Shown here in pieces: positions 36,792-46,353 of a DNA stretch of 64,000 nt. Every line of letters begins with the position of its first letter. The stretch's first letter is position 1. The stretch comes from PNMQ01 sp964478775 (lineage in GTDB: Bacteria > Pseudomonadota > Alphaproteobacteria > Paracaedibacterales > CAIOTO01), in the NCBI GenBank assembly GCA_964478775.1, contig CAYZJC010000002.1, positions 1 to 64,000 of the forward strand. The letters run 5' to 3'. Made by a program: the position numbers and the translations under genes. The notes under the pieces are model-generated. The model saw nothing but the letters and a program-made list of their open reading frames with translations, was not told the DNA's origin and did not search any database.

Positions 36792-38612
36792 ATGCAAAAA
36801 TCATCAACCCATATGTTACACGAATATTATACGAACGAGCTTGCGTCTTTGCGGGACGGTGCCTCTCATTTTGCAAAGGCACACCCAAAGGCTGCAGCAC
36901 AATTAGATATAGGAAGACATGAATCTAAAGACCCACACACTGAAAAAATGATAGAATCATTTGCCTACCTTTCAGCAAGACTACATTGTGCAATTGATGA
37001 AAGCCAAACAAAGTCAGCATCAGCTTTGCTTGAAGTGATGGCCCCTCATTTAATAACGCGCATGCCAGCAATGACGGTCGTGCAGATGAAGCTCGCCAAA
37101 ACATCTAAGGTTGTGTCCTCGCATATTCCTAAAGGAACAATTATTCATGCCATTGATGGTCAAACACACTCGCGTTTTCAAACGGTTTATGGGGTGAATG
37201 ATTTTGGTTATTCATTACTGCAAGCGCATTTGGTAAATCACCCATTTAAAACAACAGACAAGCAAAAATTTATAAGAATGAAAATGGAAGTGACACCAAA
37301 TCAAAACCTTGGTGATGATCTTACCTTTCATCTTTATAGTGCAGACCGCTTTGCCCATTTGATTTACGAAAGTATGTTTTCGCAAAAAAATCCATTCGTT
37401 TATATGAATGTGGATAATGAAGTGACTTATCATCATTTGGGGATGGATGCTTTATGTCATACGGGGTTTGAGGATATAGACTCTTCCTTACCGCAATCTC
37501 ATATTAGGTCTCATGCCCATGCCCTCATGCAAGAATTTTTTCATCTACCTGAAAAATTTTTGTTCTTTAAAGTTAAAGGACTAGCGCAACATTTAAAAAC
37601 AAAAGAAGCGTCTCCAGGACAAGATGCCAACACCCCCATTACATTTAATCTCTATATCTCAATTCATGAATCAAGCCCACAAGAATTAAAAAAATTAAAC
37701 ACTGCGCATTTTCGTCTTCATTGCACCCCCATTATTAATTTATTTTCAAAATTGACTGACCCCTTAAGAATTACGCATAAAAGTGCACAGTACCCTTTGG
37801 TGGCTGACCATAGGAACGAAGGAAGTTTTGAAATTTTTAGTGTTGACAAGGTAATGGCAACAGATGAGCGGACCAATGAAACCGTTGCGATGCCATGCTA
37901 TTATGCCTCAACGCATTATGATAGCTCTGCCAAAACGTATTGGTACATGAACAGGTCAACAGCTGCCACAAAGGCCTTTGAAGGCTCACACATCACTTTA
38001 TCATTTGTTGATTTGGACCTTAATTTAGATTTACCAACCTCACGTATTGTGTATGCCCATACCCACTGCACCAATCGCGACTTGCCAGCAAAGCTTTCAA
38101 GCTTAACACAATTTTCTATTCATGACGCACCAATTTCCCCTGATATCAGTATGATCTATCCTATAGCTATGCAAAAAGCAACAGACTTTACCCAACATAG
38201 CCTGTGGCGTCTTGCTTCGACACTAAATACATCTTGCGGGTGGGGAGGGGATGACCCAGATCAAAATGCCACTACCTTTAAAGAAATGCTCACATTGCTT
38301 GCCACTACTACTGCTATGGGGCCAACGGCCGCCGCTTTGATTACCAACATTTCAAGTATAGAGGTTAAGCCCATAATGCGCCGCATCTCAAAGACCTCTC
38401 AGCACTTTGTGCAGGGGCTTGAAGTCACATTGTGTTTAAATGCCCAACCTTTTAATGGAGATAGCCACTTTTTATTTGCAAAACTTTTGAGCCAATATAT
38501 GCACTATGACGCACCCATGAATTCATTTGTCGAATTTGTTCTGACAACCCCCACACAAGAAGGAGACTGGATGCGATGGAAGCCTTCAGCTGGCAAGCAG
38601 ACAAGTCTTTAA
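36792..38612 (+). CDS. tssF: Type VI secretion baseplate protein TssF (VasA/ImpG)
   Basis: The 606-residue protein matches TssF. YYTNELASLRDGASHFAKAH opens it, followed by DPHTEKMIESFAYLSARL and the ALLEVMAPHLITRMPAMTVVQM segment, all typical of the N-terminal domain. TssF dimers with TssG form the wedge of the T6SS baseplate in the cytoplasm. The start is 36792, or 36813 (MLHEYYTNEL), which matches relatives better. Neither has a clear ribosome-binding site. It overlaps tssG by 37 bp. No other tss gene is in the window, so the rest of the system must be elsewhere or lost. Confidence 0.9.
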   Translation: MQKSSTHMLHEYYTNELASLRDGASHFAKAHPKAAAQLDIGRHESKDPHTEKMIESFAYLSARLHCAIDESQTKSASALLEVMAPHLITRMPAMTVVQMKLAKTSKVVSSHIPKGTIIHAIDGQTHSRFQTVYGVNDFGYSLLQAHLVNHPFKTTDKQKFIRMKMEVTPNQNLGDDLTFHLYSADRFAHLIYESMFSQKNPFVYMNVDNEVTYHHLGMDALCHTGFEDIDSSLPQSHIRSHAHALMQEFFHLPEKFLFFKVKGLAQHLKTKEASPGQDANTPITFNLYISIHESSPQELKKLNTAHFRLHCTPIINLFSKLTDPLRITHKSAQYPLVADHRNEGSFEIFSVDKVMATDERTNETVAMPCYYASTHYDSSAKTYWYMNRSTAATKAFEGSHITLSFVDLDLNLDLPTSRIVYAHTHCTNRDLPAKLSSLTQFSIHDAPISPDISMIYPIAMQKATDFTQHSLWRLASTLNTSCGWGGDDPDQNATTFKEMLTLLATTTAMGPTAAALITNISSIEVKPIMRRISKTSQHFVQGLEVTLCLNAQPFNGDSHFLFAKLLSQYMHYDAPMNSFVEFVLTTPTQEGDWMRWKPSAGKQTSL

Positions 38613-39610
38613 TTGAAACATTAAAGGTGCAGCCTTACTTCTTTGATTTTGATCAGCTAGTAACATTAATTGCACACTACACACAAAAGTCAGATGTACC
38701 ATATGAGAGTAAGCAAGCATGCGCACAAAATCTTGCACAAATAGAACTTAAATCGTTTGTGAGCTATGCTGCCCAAGCCAGTGCTATTCACCACATTGAC
38801 TGGCAAACGTTACAAAAACCTAAAGTGTGGATTCACTTTATTTCTCTTGCGGGTGCGCAAGGCCCTTTGCCGGTCGAATATACAGAACTGATTATGGAGC
38901 AAGCCCGGCATAAGCAAACAATTTTTGCTGACTATTTAGATGTTTTTAATCAGCAATTAGCAGGCGTGCTCTATAAACTACATTATAAGACAAAGCCTTC
39001 CTTGCAAAGCTTGCCACTTGCCTTATCCTCTACTGGGCAGATCTTAAATTGCTTAATAAATGGCACCGCTCTAGTTGATCGTCATCTTCCCTTGCAGCCC
39101 TATGCAGCACATTTTTATAAAAGAAATAAGTCAGTTAAAGCCCTTGAGCAAATCTTGTCGCATTATGGTCAGATGCCAGTCGTCGTGAAAGACTTTGTTG
39201 CAAGGCACGAAGTTATATCGTCTGACGATCTTACCAAGATTGGAAACACTTTAGGACAGTCACATAGTTTAGGGCAGTCCGCTACACTTGGTCGGCGCAT
39301 GTGTATTGAAAATGGCGCCATTGAAATTCATCTCTTTCCTAAAAACATACACACCTATTATTCATTGGTTGAAGAAAAAATAAAATGGTCCCATTCAAAA
39401 TATAAAAACATTAATACACATGAAATTAAAAATAGTTTATTTTACAATATATATCATTTAGCTAAAAGTTATTGTCCAAAACATTACGCAATTAGTGTGC
39501 GCATCCATAATGTCAAGTCACCCCTTAAAAGCTTTCCTGTAAATGCTAAGGCTCAAGTGGTTGGTGCAAATCGCTTAAGCTACACAACACAGTTAACCGC
39601 CAAACGTTAG
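38576..39610 (+). CDS. tssG: Type VI secretion baseplate protein TssG (VasB/ImpH)
   Basis: The 344-residue protein has the TssG hallmarks: an N-terminal segment PYFFDFDQLVTLI, then FISLAGAQGPLPVEYTELIM and TIFADYLDVFNQQLAGVLYKL, the conserved core that in relatives reads GLxGxxGPLP and FLDIFNHR. The usual R of the HR pair is Q here. It works with TssF as a 2:1 wedge. The gene starts inside tssF, which points to coupled translation. A secreted ankyrin protein follows 102 bp later. Confidence 0.9.
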   Translation: MEAFSWQADKSLIETLKVQPYFFDFDQLVTLIAHYTQKSDVPYESKQACAQNLAQIELKSFVSYAAQASAIHHIDWQTLQKPKVWIHFISLAGAQGPLPVEYTELIMEQARHKQTIFADYLDVFNQQLAGVLYKLHYKTKPSLQSLPLALSSTGQILNCLINGTALVDRHLPLQPYAAHFYKRNKSVKALEQILSHYGQMPVVVKDFVARHEVISSDDLTKIGNTLGQSHSLGQSATLGRRMCIENGAIEIHLFPKNIHTYYSLVEEKIKWSHSKYKNINTHEIKNSLFYNIYHLAKSYCPKHYAISVRIHNVKSPLKSFPVNAKAQVVGANRLSYTTQLTAKR

Positions 39611-39712
39611 GTGCTATATTTTTAAAGATGGTAGATTTAAAAAATAATTCTCAATATGCCTGTTTGGTGTTACAATCTTTCAAATTTGAAAAATGTTTAG
39701 AAGGTTTAGTTT

Positions 39713-41371
39713 GTGAAATTTAAAAATATAGGTATATGCTTGTTGATTAATGCATGCTTGTTCAATGCGCAACTGTTGTACGGTAGCTCTGATTTAAATC
39801 AAAGAGAAATCCTAAGGTCAGTCAACGGTTCGACGACTGTGAAGCAAATGCAGTCTTACATCAATGCTGGCTTTAATATCAATACGACTGATGATAGGGG
39901 GGCTACAGCATTCATTTATGCCATTCATCTTAGGAATAGAAGTTTAGCCCATTATCTGTTAGACCAAAAAGCCAATTTTAATATTAAAGATAGTAAAGGT
40001 GAGAAAGCGCTGCACCATAGTGCATATGCAAGTGAAACAAAAATCACAAGAAGACTGATTAAGTTGGGTGCAAATGTTAATGACCGTGATGACTGTGGTT
40101 TAACCCCAGTTATGCATGCAATTAAGGGCGCTTTTTTTGATGACATTATACGTAATATCTTAAGTGTCGGTTATAACTTTAATATAGTTGACGATCGTGG
40201 ATTTACAGCACTTGCTTATGCCATGTCTCATGAAAAGTATGATTTGGCAAAGTTCTTTGTTGAAAAATGTGGTGCTAACCCAAATGTCAACACATTTGCT
40301 ATTGAGTCAGTACTCCACACGGCAATAGAAAAGGATGCCCCTATTAAGTTAATAAAGGCACTTATTGCAAACAATGCAAATGTTAATGAGAGATCTAGAA
40401 TTGGTAATTTTTCACTATTAAGTTTAATCATTCATAAACAGAAAAATGACTTAATCCCCCTGTTCTTAAGGTGCGATTCCTTTAATATTAATCTAACGGA
40501 CTATGCAGGCCGAACACACTTAATGGGGGCAGTGATTAATAGAAATGTGGAAGCTGTCAGGTTATTATTACAAGATCCACGTATAGAGGTGAATCATGCA
40601 GCATCTGGTCACGGAATTACCGCTTTAATGTATGCGGTAATAGATGGTACACCTGACATATTAAGAATGTTATTAGCCCCTTCTTCTATTCTTTTTTATG
40701 TTGTGAATGACCTATACTGTGATTTCTTACATTATGTCGCAATATCTGAAAACCCTGATTTTCTTGATGTTGTGCTAGAAGTGAAGGATATTATTTTTGA
40801 TGATCTACACTCTACGCGTATGAATGGAGGCTTTCTAACAATATATATTGAAGATAATAAAATTGGTCAAGTTGGAAAACTTTTAAAACATCCAAACATT
40901 AATGTTAATTTAGAAAAGTATGGTTTATTGTCACCCATAAAATGTGCAATTAAATTTGGCAGGTTTGAAATTATAAAGATGCTATTTGATTATGAACCTC
41001 AATTTCCACAGTGGTGTAATCGCTTCTATTACCCTTTGCAAATGAATATAGTAAGTCTTTATGATGATCTTACCCCGCTTATGTATGCGGCCTCAAACAA
41101 TAAGCTACAAGCTGTAAGGCTTTTATTGACTCATCCTGAAATTAACATTCGTGTCAAAGATTCCAACCAACAGACTGCAAAAGATATGGCGACAGATCCT
41201 CTTATTATTGGGGAACTGAGATTTCATAGCCTCAAACCATTTTTGTCTTTTATTGAAGGGTCACAGATACAGAACTCAATGGTGCATGCATACCTTGGTG
41301 CGGGTGAGAACACAACGCAAGTTATTGCAGCATCAGACTTAACGCGGTTTTTATGTGAGTATATAGATTAA
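39713..41371 (+). CDS. Secreted ankyrin-repeat protein
   Basis: The 552-residue protein starts with GTG and a signal peptide (KNIGICLLINACLFNAQLLYG). From about residue 35 to 480 it is built of ankyrin repeats, many degenerate, with clear units such as GATAFIYAIHLRNRSLAHYL, LTPVMHAIKG, ITALMYAVIDGTPDILRMLL and LTPLMYAASNNKLQAVRLLL. Such proteins bind other proteins and in intracellular bacteria are often effectors acting on host proteins. The adjacent T6SS genes make an effector role tempting, but a Sec-type signal peptide is not what a T6SS effector needs. A role in the periplasm or another export route is equally possible. Confidence 0.85.
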   Translation: MKFKNIGICLLINACLFNAQLLYGSSDLNQREILRSVNGSTTVKQMQSYINAGFNINTTDDRGATAFIYAIHLRNRSLAHYLLDQKANFNIKDSKGEKALHHSAYASETKITRRLIKLGANVNDRDDCGLTPVMHAIKGAFFDDIIRNILSVGYNFNIVDDRGFTALAYAMSHEKYDLAKFFVEKCGANPNVNTFAIESVLHTAIEKDAPIKLIKALIANNANVNERSRIGNFSLLSLIIHKQKNDLIPLFLRCDSFNINLTDYAGRTHLMGAVINRNVEAVRLLLQDPRIEVNHAASGHGITALMYAVIDGTPDILRMLLAPSSILFYVVNDLYCDFLHYVAISENPDFLDVVLEVKDIIFDDLHSTRMNGGFLTIYIEDNKIGQVGKLLKHPNINVNLEKYGLLSPIKCAIKFGRFEIIKMLFDYEPQFPQWCNRFYYPLQMNIVSLYDDLTPLMYAASNNKLQAVRLLLTHPEINIRVKDSNQQTAKDMATDPLIIGELRFHSLKPFLSFIEGSQIQNSMVHAYLGAGENTTQVIAASDLTRFLCEYID

Positions 41372-41447
41372 GTTCTCTTTAAGCCTAGAGTGCATGTTTT
41401 TTTTATGGCATAATGTCTTTCAACAACTTACATTAATATTTAAAGAC

Positions 41448-42521
41448 ATGCACAACACTTATATTTTAAAGCGTCTTTTTTGGCTGATTCCAACTTTGTT
41501 TGGTATATTGTTGCTTAACTTTACAGTCATGCAAATTGCACCAGGTGGGCCGGTTCAGCAAATGATCTCCCGCCTTAAGGGGGATAGCTCTGCCATTGAT
41601 AACAAGTTTGGTGGTGAAGAGAGCTTAAGTGCCATGGGCCCTAAGGACCAAGCTTCTGGTTTTGATGGAATAGATGAAGAGCAGCTCAACGAAATAAAAA
41701 AACATTTTGGGTTTGATCAGCCCGCATACCACCGCTTTTTTAAGATGATTAAAGAGTATCTTACGTTTAATCTTGGCACAAGCTACTTTAAAGGTGCTTC
41801 CGTTTCAAGTCTCATTGCATCAAAATTACCTGCATCATTATCCTTATCATTTTGGACACTGTTTTTTGTCTACCTTATTTCTATCCCGCTAGGTATTGCG
41901 AAAGCCACACGACATAAAAGCCGGTTTGATACAATCACTAGTATTTTTGTTATTGTAAGCTATGCTTTGCCTAGCTTTTTATTTGCTTTATTATTAATTA
42001 CGTGTTTTTCCGGTGGAGGCTTGATTGACTTATTTCCACTTCGCGGATTAACCTCTATTAATTTTCACTCACTTTCACTGTTTGGAAAAATAAAAGACTA
42101 CGCTTGGCACTTAACACTCCCCCTAACTGCTATGGTGATTGGTATTTTTGCTAAAATTACCACGCTTACAAAAAATGCCTTTTTAGAGGAGTCTGCTAAA
42201 CAATATGTGCTGACAGCCAAAGCGAAAGGCGCCAGTGAACGACAGGTTAGACTTTTTCATATATTGCGCAATGTTGCGGTTGTGCTTGTAGCGAGTGCGC
42301 CGCCTTTGTTGACGGCTATTCTCTTTACGTCATCACTCTTGATAGAAGTTCTATTTTCCATTGATGGGCTAGGTTTACTGAGCTTTGAAGCTGCCATGAG
42401 TAGAGATTACCCCGTCATGTTTGGTTGCTTATATACATTCACTTTACTTAGCATGCTTTTACACCTGTTCGGTGATGTTCTGCTCATGGCTATAGATAAA
42501 CGTATTAATTTTGCCAAATAG
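41448..42521 (+). CDS. yejB: YejB-type peptide ABC transporter permease
   Basis: This inner-membrane permease of about 357 residues belongs to the DppB/OppB family. The opening ILKRLFWLIPTLFGILLLNF, then QIAPGGPVQQ, SFLFALLLI, DLFPLRGL and the cytoplasmic EAA-like loop AKGASERQ match YejB, which imports peptides and microcin C in E. coli. The frame opens at 41394, but the ATG at 41448 fits family length. The partners yejA, yejE and yejF, normally adjacent, are absent: a convergent cheY-like gene follows directly. It may be an orphan relic or be completed by genes elsewhere. Confidence 0.9.
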   Translation: MHNTYILKRLFWLIPTLFGILLLNFTVMQIAPGGPVQQMISRLKGDSSAIDNKFGGEESLSAMGPKDQASGFDGIDEEQLNEIKKHFGFDQPAYHRFFKMIKEYLTFNLGTSYFKGASVSSLIASKLPASLSLSFWTLFFVYLISIPLGIAKATRHKSRFDTITSIFVIVSYALPSFLFALLLITCFSGGGLIDLFPLRGLTSINFHSLSLFGKIKDYAWHLTLPLTAMVIGIFAKITTLTKNAFLEESAKQYVLTAKAKGASERQVRLFHILRNVAVVLVASAPPLLTAILFTSSLLIEVLFSIDGLGLLSFEAAMSRDYPVMFGCLYTFTLLSMLLHLFGDVLLMAIDKRINFAK

Positions 42522-42552
42522 AATGATCAAGCAAACCAATTCAATTATTTTT

Positions 42553-42924
42553 TTAACCCATATATTTTGCAAGGTGATTTTTAAAGTCTTTGTCTTTTGT
42601 TGTGTATGGTAAACATATTTTGACACCCAAAGCAATAGCTTCTGCATGTGTGTCGTGCTGTTCTTCTTCAGCGCAATAAATGACGTGGGGAATTCTTTGA
42701 AATTGCCCTAAGGTATCTCTAAATAAACGCAAGAACTCAATTCCATTGAGGTTCGGCATATCGCTATCTAACATAATAATGTCTGGTAGCTTTATCATGC
42801 AGTAATTAAAGGCGCGTTCGCCATCACAAACTTCATCCACCACACAAGGGTGTCCTTCTACAAGTTTGCGAAGTTTTTGGCGTTTTTCTTTACAGTCATT
42901 AACAATCAATACCTTTTTCTGCAT
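42553..42924 (-). CDS. Degenerate CheY-like receiver protein
   Basis: The single-domain receiver has 123 residues. The phosphoacceptor Asp53 is present (MLDSDMPNLNG). The usual acidic pair is reduced (VNDCKE), the conserved Thr/Ser is Cys (VIYCAEEE), and the conserved Lys before Pro is Leu (ICLPYTT). It may therefore be phosphorylated poorly or act without phosphorylation. It lies 20 bp after cheW and is probably cotranscribed with cheA-cheW. It may be a phosphate sink, a dedicated output protein or a gene in decay. A strict cheY label is not justified. Confidence 0.8.
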   Translation of the reverse strand: MQKKVLIVNDCKEKRQKLRKLVEGHPCVVDEVCDGERAFNYCMIKLPDIIMLDSDMPNLNGIEFLRLFRDTLGQFQRIPHVIYCAEEEQHDTHAEAIALGVKICLPYTTKDKDFKNHLAKYMG

Positions 42925-42944
42925 TTCATCACATTCCTTGTAAT

Positions 42945-43433
42945 TTATGGATTCGTATTTGTTTGGGGCAACAGGTCATGAAAGATTTTTTTCTCATCTA
43001 ACACGACTAGCAGAGCTTCATTTAATCTAAAGACACCTGTTGTATATTGACGCCATCTTTCATCAAGATTAGATGGCTTTTGCTCAAGAAAGTCTGGTTC
43101 AATCATAATGACTTCACCAACACTATCGACAATAAAGCTGTATAGTTCATTTTTTATTTCAATGATGATAGACATTGTTTTTTGATCATCTTGGCTATTA
43201 TTCTTATGATAAGAAGACCCAAGGTCTAAAATAATGCCTAAATCTACAGCCGTTACGATACGTCCTCTTAAGTTGAGCAGACCACACAATGTGGGGGGGG
43301 ATAAGGGCACATATGTCATGGGAGGTGTATATATAACATCTTGCACATGCTTTACGGACAAGCCAAATAACAAGTCATTAACATGAAGCGATATATATTG
43401 TGAATCATCTGAATTAATCATTGTCAGGCTCAT
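42945..43433 (-). CDS. cheW: Chemotaxis coupling protein CheW
   Basis: The 162-residue scaffold protein links chemoreceptors to the kinase CheA. It has the CheW fold signatures FGLSVKHVQDVIYTPPMTYVPLSPP and CGLLNLRGRIVTAVDLGIIL, and VDSVGEVIMIEP. It overlaps the 3' end of cheA by 20 bp, so translation is coupled. Its natural partners in the window are CheA and the three receptors at 2.7-11.6 kb. Confidence 0.93.
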   Translation of the reverse strand: MSLTMINSDDSQYISLHVNDLLFGLSVKHVQDVIYTPPMTYVPLSPPTLCGLLNLRGRIVTAVDLGIILDLGSSYHKNNSQDDQKTMSIIIEIKNELYSFIVDSVGEVIMIEPDFLEQKPSNLDERWRQYTTGVFRLNEALLVVLDEKKIFHDLLPQTNTNP

Positions 43434-46236
43434 ATACTTTATACTCTTCTGTTAACATTTGTTTACGGATGGCTTGAATTTTTTCAATCATTTGTTTTTG
43501 TTGTGTTTTAGCAAAATGCATATTAAAACCACACTCATAGCAATATTTCATATCATTTTCTGTTGCGCGAGACGTCATGGCGATAAGCGTCGTTTTTTTA
43601 TACGCATCTAGTTGACGCAAGGCTTTGGCAAATTCAAAACCCGACATTTCAGGCATTTCAATGTCACTAATAATAATATCAAAGTCTGAACGGTGTTTGA
43701 GATGTTGTAAACCTTGCGTGCCGCTATGTGCTGTAATCACATCAAAACCAGCTAGAGTCAGTAATGGCATAAAAAGGTTTCTAAAGAATTGACTATCATC
43801 CACAAACAAAATCTTAACTTTTCTAACCCCTTCTTGTACTTCAATACTGCGATGTTCAAACCAACCCGGAAAGGCTTTCTTCAAATAGAATTCACAGTCC
43901 ACAATACTTGTCGTCTGCCCATTAATTAACGTTGTCCCTAAACTGCCGTCCTTTTTATTTTGAATTTCAATTTCTAAGTCACATTCTACGATATTTTCAA
44001 TTTCTTCAATGGCAAGCCCCATTGCATTTCCACGGTCAATAAAAATTAACAATGGCATGACGTCTGATTTATTATTTTCAATATCAGACAGCTGCCAATT
44101 ACCTTCAAATTTGGCTACAGGCAGCAGGTGTTCTTGGTAATGAATAAGCCAGGTGTCATTAATATTTTCAAGCTGAGCCTTGCTAATTTCAGCGATACGC
44201 GCAACAAGTGCCAAAGGCACTGCATACCGTTTACCACTTACATTGAAAACTAATAACAATGTTTTGTCTGTTGTCGGTTTGAAGTGCTGCATAATTGTGC
44301 TTTTAGTTTCTGAACCGTTTATTTCTTTGAGTTGGTTTGCGATTGCGTTTTGATCTAAAATCAAAACAATGCCACCATCACCCAAGATTGTACTGCCTGA
44401 AAAAAATTTTACATTGCTAAATATTTTAGACAATGGCTTTACAACAATTTCTTGTGTGTCAAATACTTGGTCAACAATCACACCAAACCCCATGGTTCCT
44501 ATATGAATGACGATGACGCATAAATCGCGCTGGTGGATGGGGCGTGGGTCAGTCTTAATAGCTAAAAGATTTTCTAAAAAGATAAGTGGTAACAGGCCAT
44601 TGCGTAATCTTAACACTGGCGTTTTATTGACGTATTCAATTTGGTAAGCTGAGCGTTGGCTAACCCTTACAAGTTCAGTTACACTTAATTGAGGAATTGC
44701 AAAACGTTGACCTTGGCTTTCAAAGATCAAGGCAGAGATAATAGTAAGGGTGAGGGGGATTTTAATTGTAAACTTTGTCCCTTTACCCACTTGAGATTGA
44801 AGATCAATGGCGCCGCTTAGCTTTTCGATATTGGATTTGACAACATCCATCCCCACACCGCGGCCTGAAACATGGGTCACAGAACTAGCAGTTGAAAAAC
44901 CTGGTTTGAAGATATAGTTAAGGGCTTGCCAGTCTGAAATGGTTGATAATTCTTCTGAAGAAATCATCCCTTTTTCAACTAATTTTTTCTTTAATCGAAC
45001 AGGGTCAATTCCCGAACCATCGTCGCTAATTTCAATTACAATTTGCCCACCTTCGTGAAAAGCTTTAAGGGTAATTGTGCCAGTTTCATTTTTTCCAGCT
45101 TTCGCACGAACTTCAGGTGTTTCAATTCCATGGTCAGCAGAATTTCTAACCATGTGCGTTAATGGGTCTTTAATCAGTTCAAGCACTTGTCTATCAAGTT
45201 CCGTGTCGCCACCAATTTGCACCAGTTCAATTTTTTTATCTAGTTCTTTACATAAATCATGAATCAATCTTGGAAACTTAGCCCATGCATTTTCAATGGT
45301 TTGCATGCGTGTTTTCATGACTTCTTCTTGTAATTCAGTTGTAATATAGCTAAGTCTTGAAAGGGGGGCATGAAATGCACTATCAACAGATGTTTGCATC
45401 AACTGTAATAGCTGGTTTCGGGTTAAAACCAATTCACTAATTAATGTGATAAGGTTGTCGAGCACATCAAGGTGTACACGAATGAATTGTTGTGTTACTG
45501 GCGCGCTCGTAACAGGGGGGGCACTGACTGCAGCTGGTGGTTGAGCATTTGCCACTTCAGGGGAAGTGGCTTCCTCTTTAGGTTTAGCTTCTGATTGAGG
45601 TATTTGCCCAGCAGGTACCACATCTGATGCAGCTTCAATAATTGTTTCTACGCCCGTGACATCACTATCTACCAGTTCTGGCGTGGGGGGAATAACTTCA
45701 ATCTCAGTACTTTGAACAATAGTGTCTTGGGCATGAGGTGAAGGTGCAGTCGATACTTCCTGACTGGCACTTTGACTTTTATCTTCTTGCATTGTTTCAG
45801 CGTTAACCGCAGCAATAACATGAGAGATAGATTTGCTGATATCCTCTTCCGACTGCGCTTCTAAGCAAGCATTTAGGGCTTTTATAATGATTTTGTCTTC
45901 TTGAGGGCTTCTCTCTTCTTGGCCCATTTCCAACGCTGCAACAATTGCACGCAGCCTGTCGACGGCAGCAAACAGCGTTCCCATAATGGTGGGGGTAACA
46001 CCCAATTCACCATCACGCATTTTTCCAAGAACATTTTCTGTAGCATGGGCAACATTTTCAAGTCTGTCTAAACCTAAAAATCCACACGTTCCTTTAATGG
46101 TGTGAATCACACGAAAAATCGTACGCACAGGTTCCATATCAGCTGGATTTTTCTCTAAATCCAACATGATTCTATCAAGACCCGCTAAGCCTTCATTCGT
46201 TTCATTTAAAAAATCAGTTAATAAATCATCCATCAC
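43414..46236 (-). CDS. cheA: Hybrid chemotaxis histidine kinase CheA with receiver domain
   Basis: The 940-residue kinase has an HPt domain with phospho-His45 (FRVIHTIKGTCGFL) and an Ala/Pro/Glu-rich linker (about 145-245) where the CheY-binding P2 domain is expected. A dimerisation domain (DVLDNLITLISELVLTRNQL) comes next, then an ATPase domain (N box MVRNSADHGIE, DDGSGIDP, GRGVGMDVV). Two CheW-like domains follow (about 500-630 and 660-785), then a C-terminal receiver (ILFVDDSQFFRN, SDIEMPEMSGFEF). It phosphorylates response regulators in answer to receptor state. Loss of P2 plus a built-in receiver resembles alternative (non-flagellar or type IV pilus-like) chemosensory kinases. No cheR or cheB is nearby. 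Confidence 0.95.
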   Translation of the reverse strand: MMDDLLTDFLNETNEGLAGLDRIMLDLEKNPADMEPVRTIFRVIHTIKGTCGFLGLDRLENVAHATENVLGKMRDGELGVTPTIMGTLFAAVDRLRAIVAALEMGQEERSPQEDKIIIKALNACLEAQSEEDISKSISHVIAAVNAETMQEDKSQSASQEVSTAPSPHAQDTIVQSTEIEVIPPTPELVDSDVTGVETIIEAASDVVPAGQIPQSEAKPKEEATSPEVANAQPPAAVSAPPVTSAPVTQQFIRVHLDVLDNLITLISELVLTRNQLLQLMQTSVDSAFHAPLSRLSYITTELQEEVMKTRMQTIENAWAKFPRLIHDLCKELDKKIELVQIGGDTELDRQVLELIKDPLTHMVRNSADHGIETPEVRAKAGKNETGTITLKAFHEGGQIVIEISDDGSGIDPVRLKKKLVEKGMISSEELSTISDWQALNYIFKPGFSTASSVTHVSGRGVGMDVVKSNIEKLSGAIDLQSQVGKGTKFTIKIPLTLTIISALIFESQGQRFAIPQLSVTELVRVSQRSAYQIEYVNKTPVLRLRNGLLPLIFLENLLAIKTDPRPIHQRDLCVIVIHIGTMGFGVIVDQVFDTQEIVVKPLSKIFSNVKFFSGSTILGDGGIVLILDQNAIANQLKEINGSETKSTIMQHFKPTTDKTLLLVFNVSGKRYAVPLALVARIAEISKAQLENINDTWLIHYQEHLLPVAKFEGNWQLSDIENNKSDVMPLLIFIDRGNAMGLAIEEIENIVECDLEIEIQNKKDGSLGTTLINGQTTSIVDCEFYLKKAFPGWFEHRSIEVQEGVRKVKILFVDDSQFFRNLFMPLLTLAGFDVITAHSGTQGLQHLKHRSDFDIIISDIEMPEMSGFEFAKALRQLDAYKKTTLIAMTSRATENDMKYCYECGFNMHFAKTQQKQMIEKIQAIRKQMLTEEYKVYEPDND

Positions 46237-46353
46237 TATCGCACTTGATAAGCACTTATACCCTTAAGCTTAAGAGACAATTCTTAAAAAGGTGTAAACC
46301 ATAATGAAAAAAGATAAATTTTCACTCAAGTCTGAAGTTTAACTCAGCCCAAG

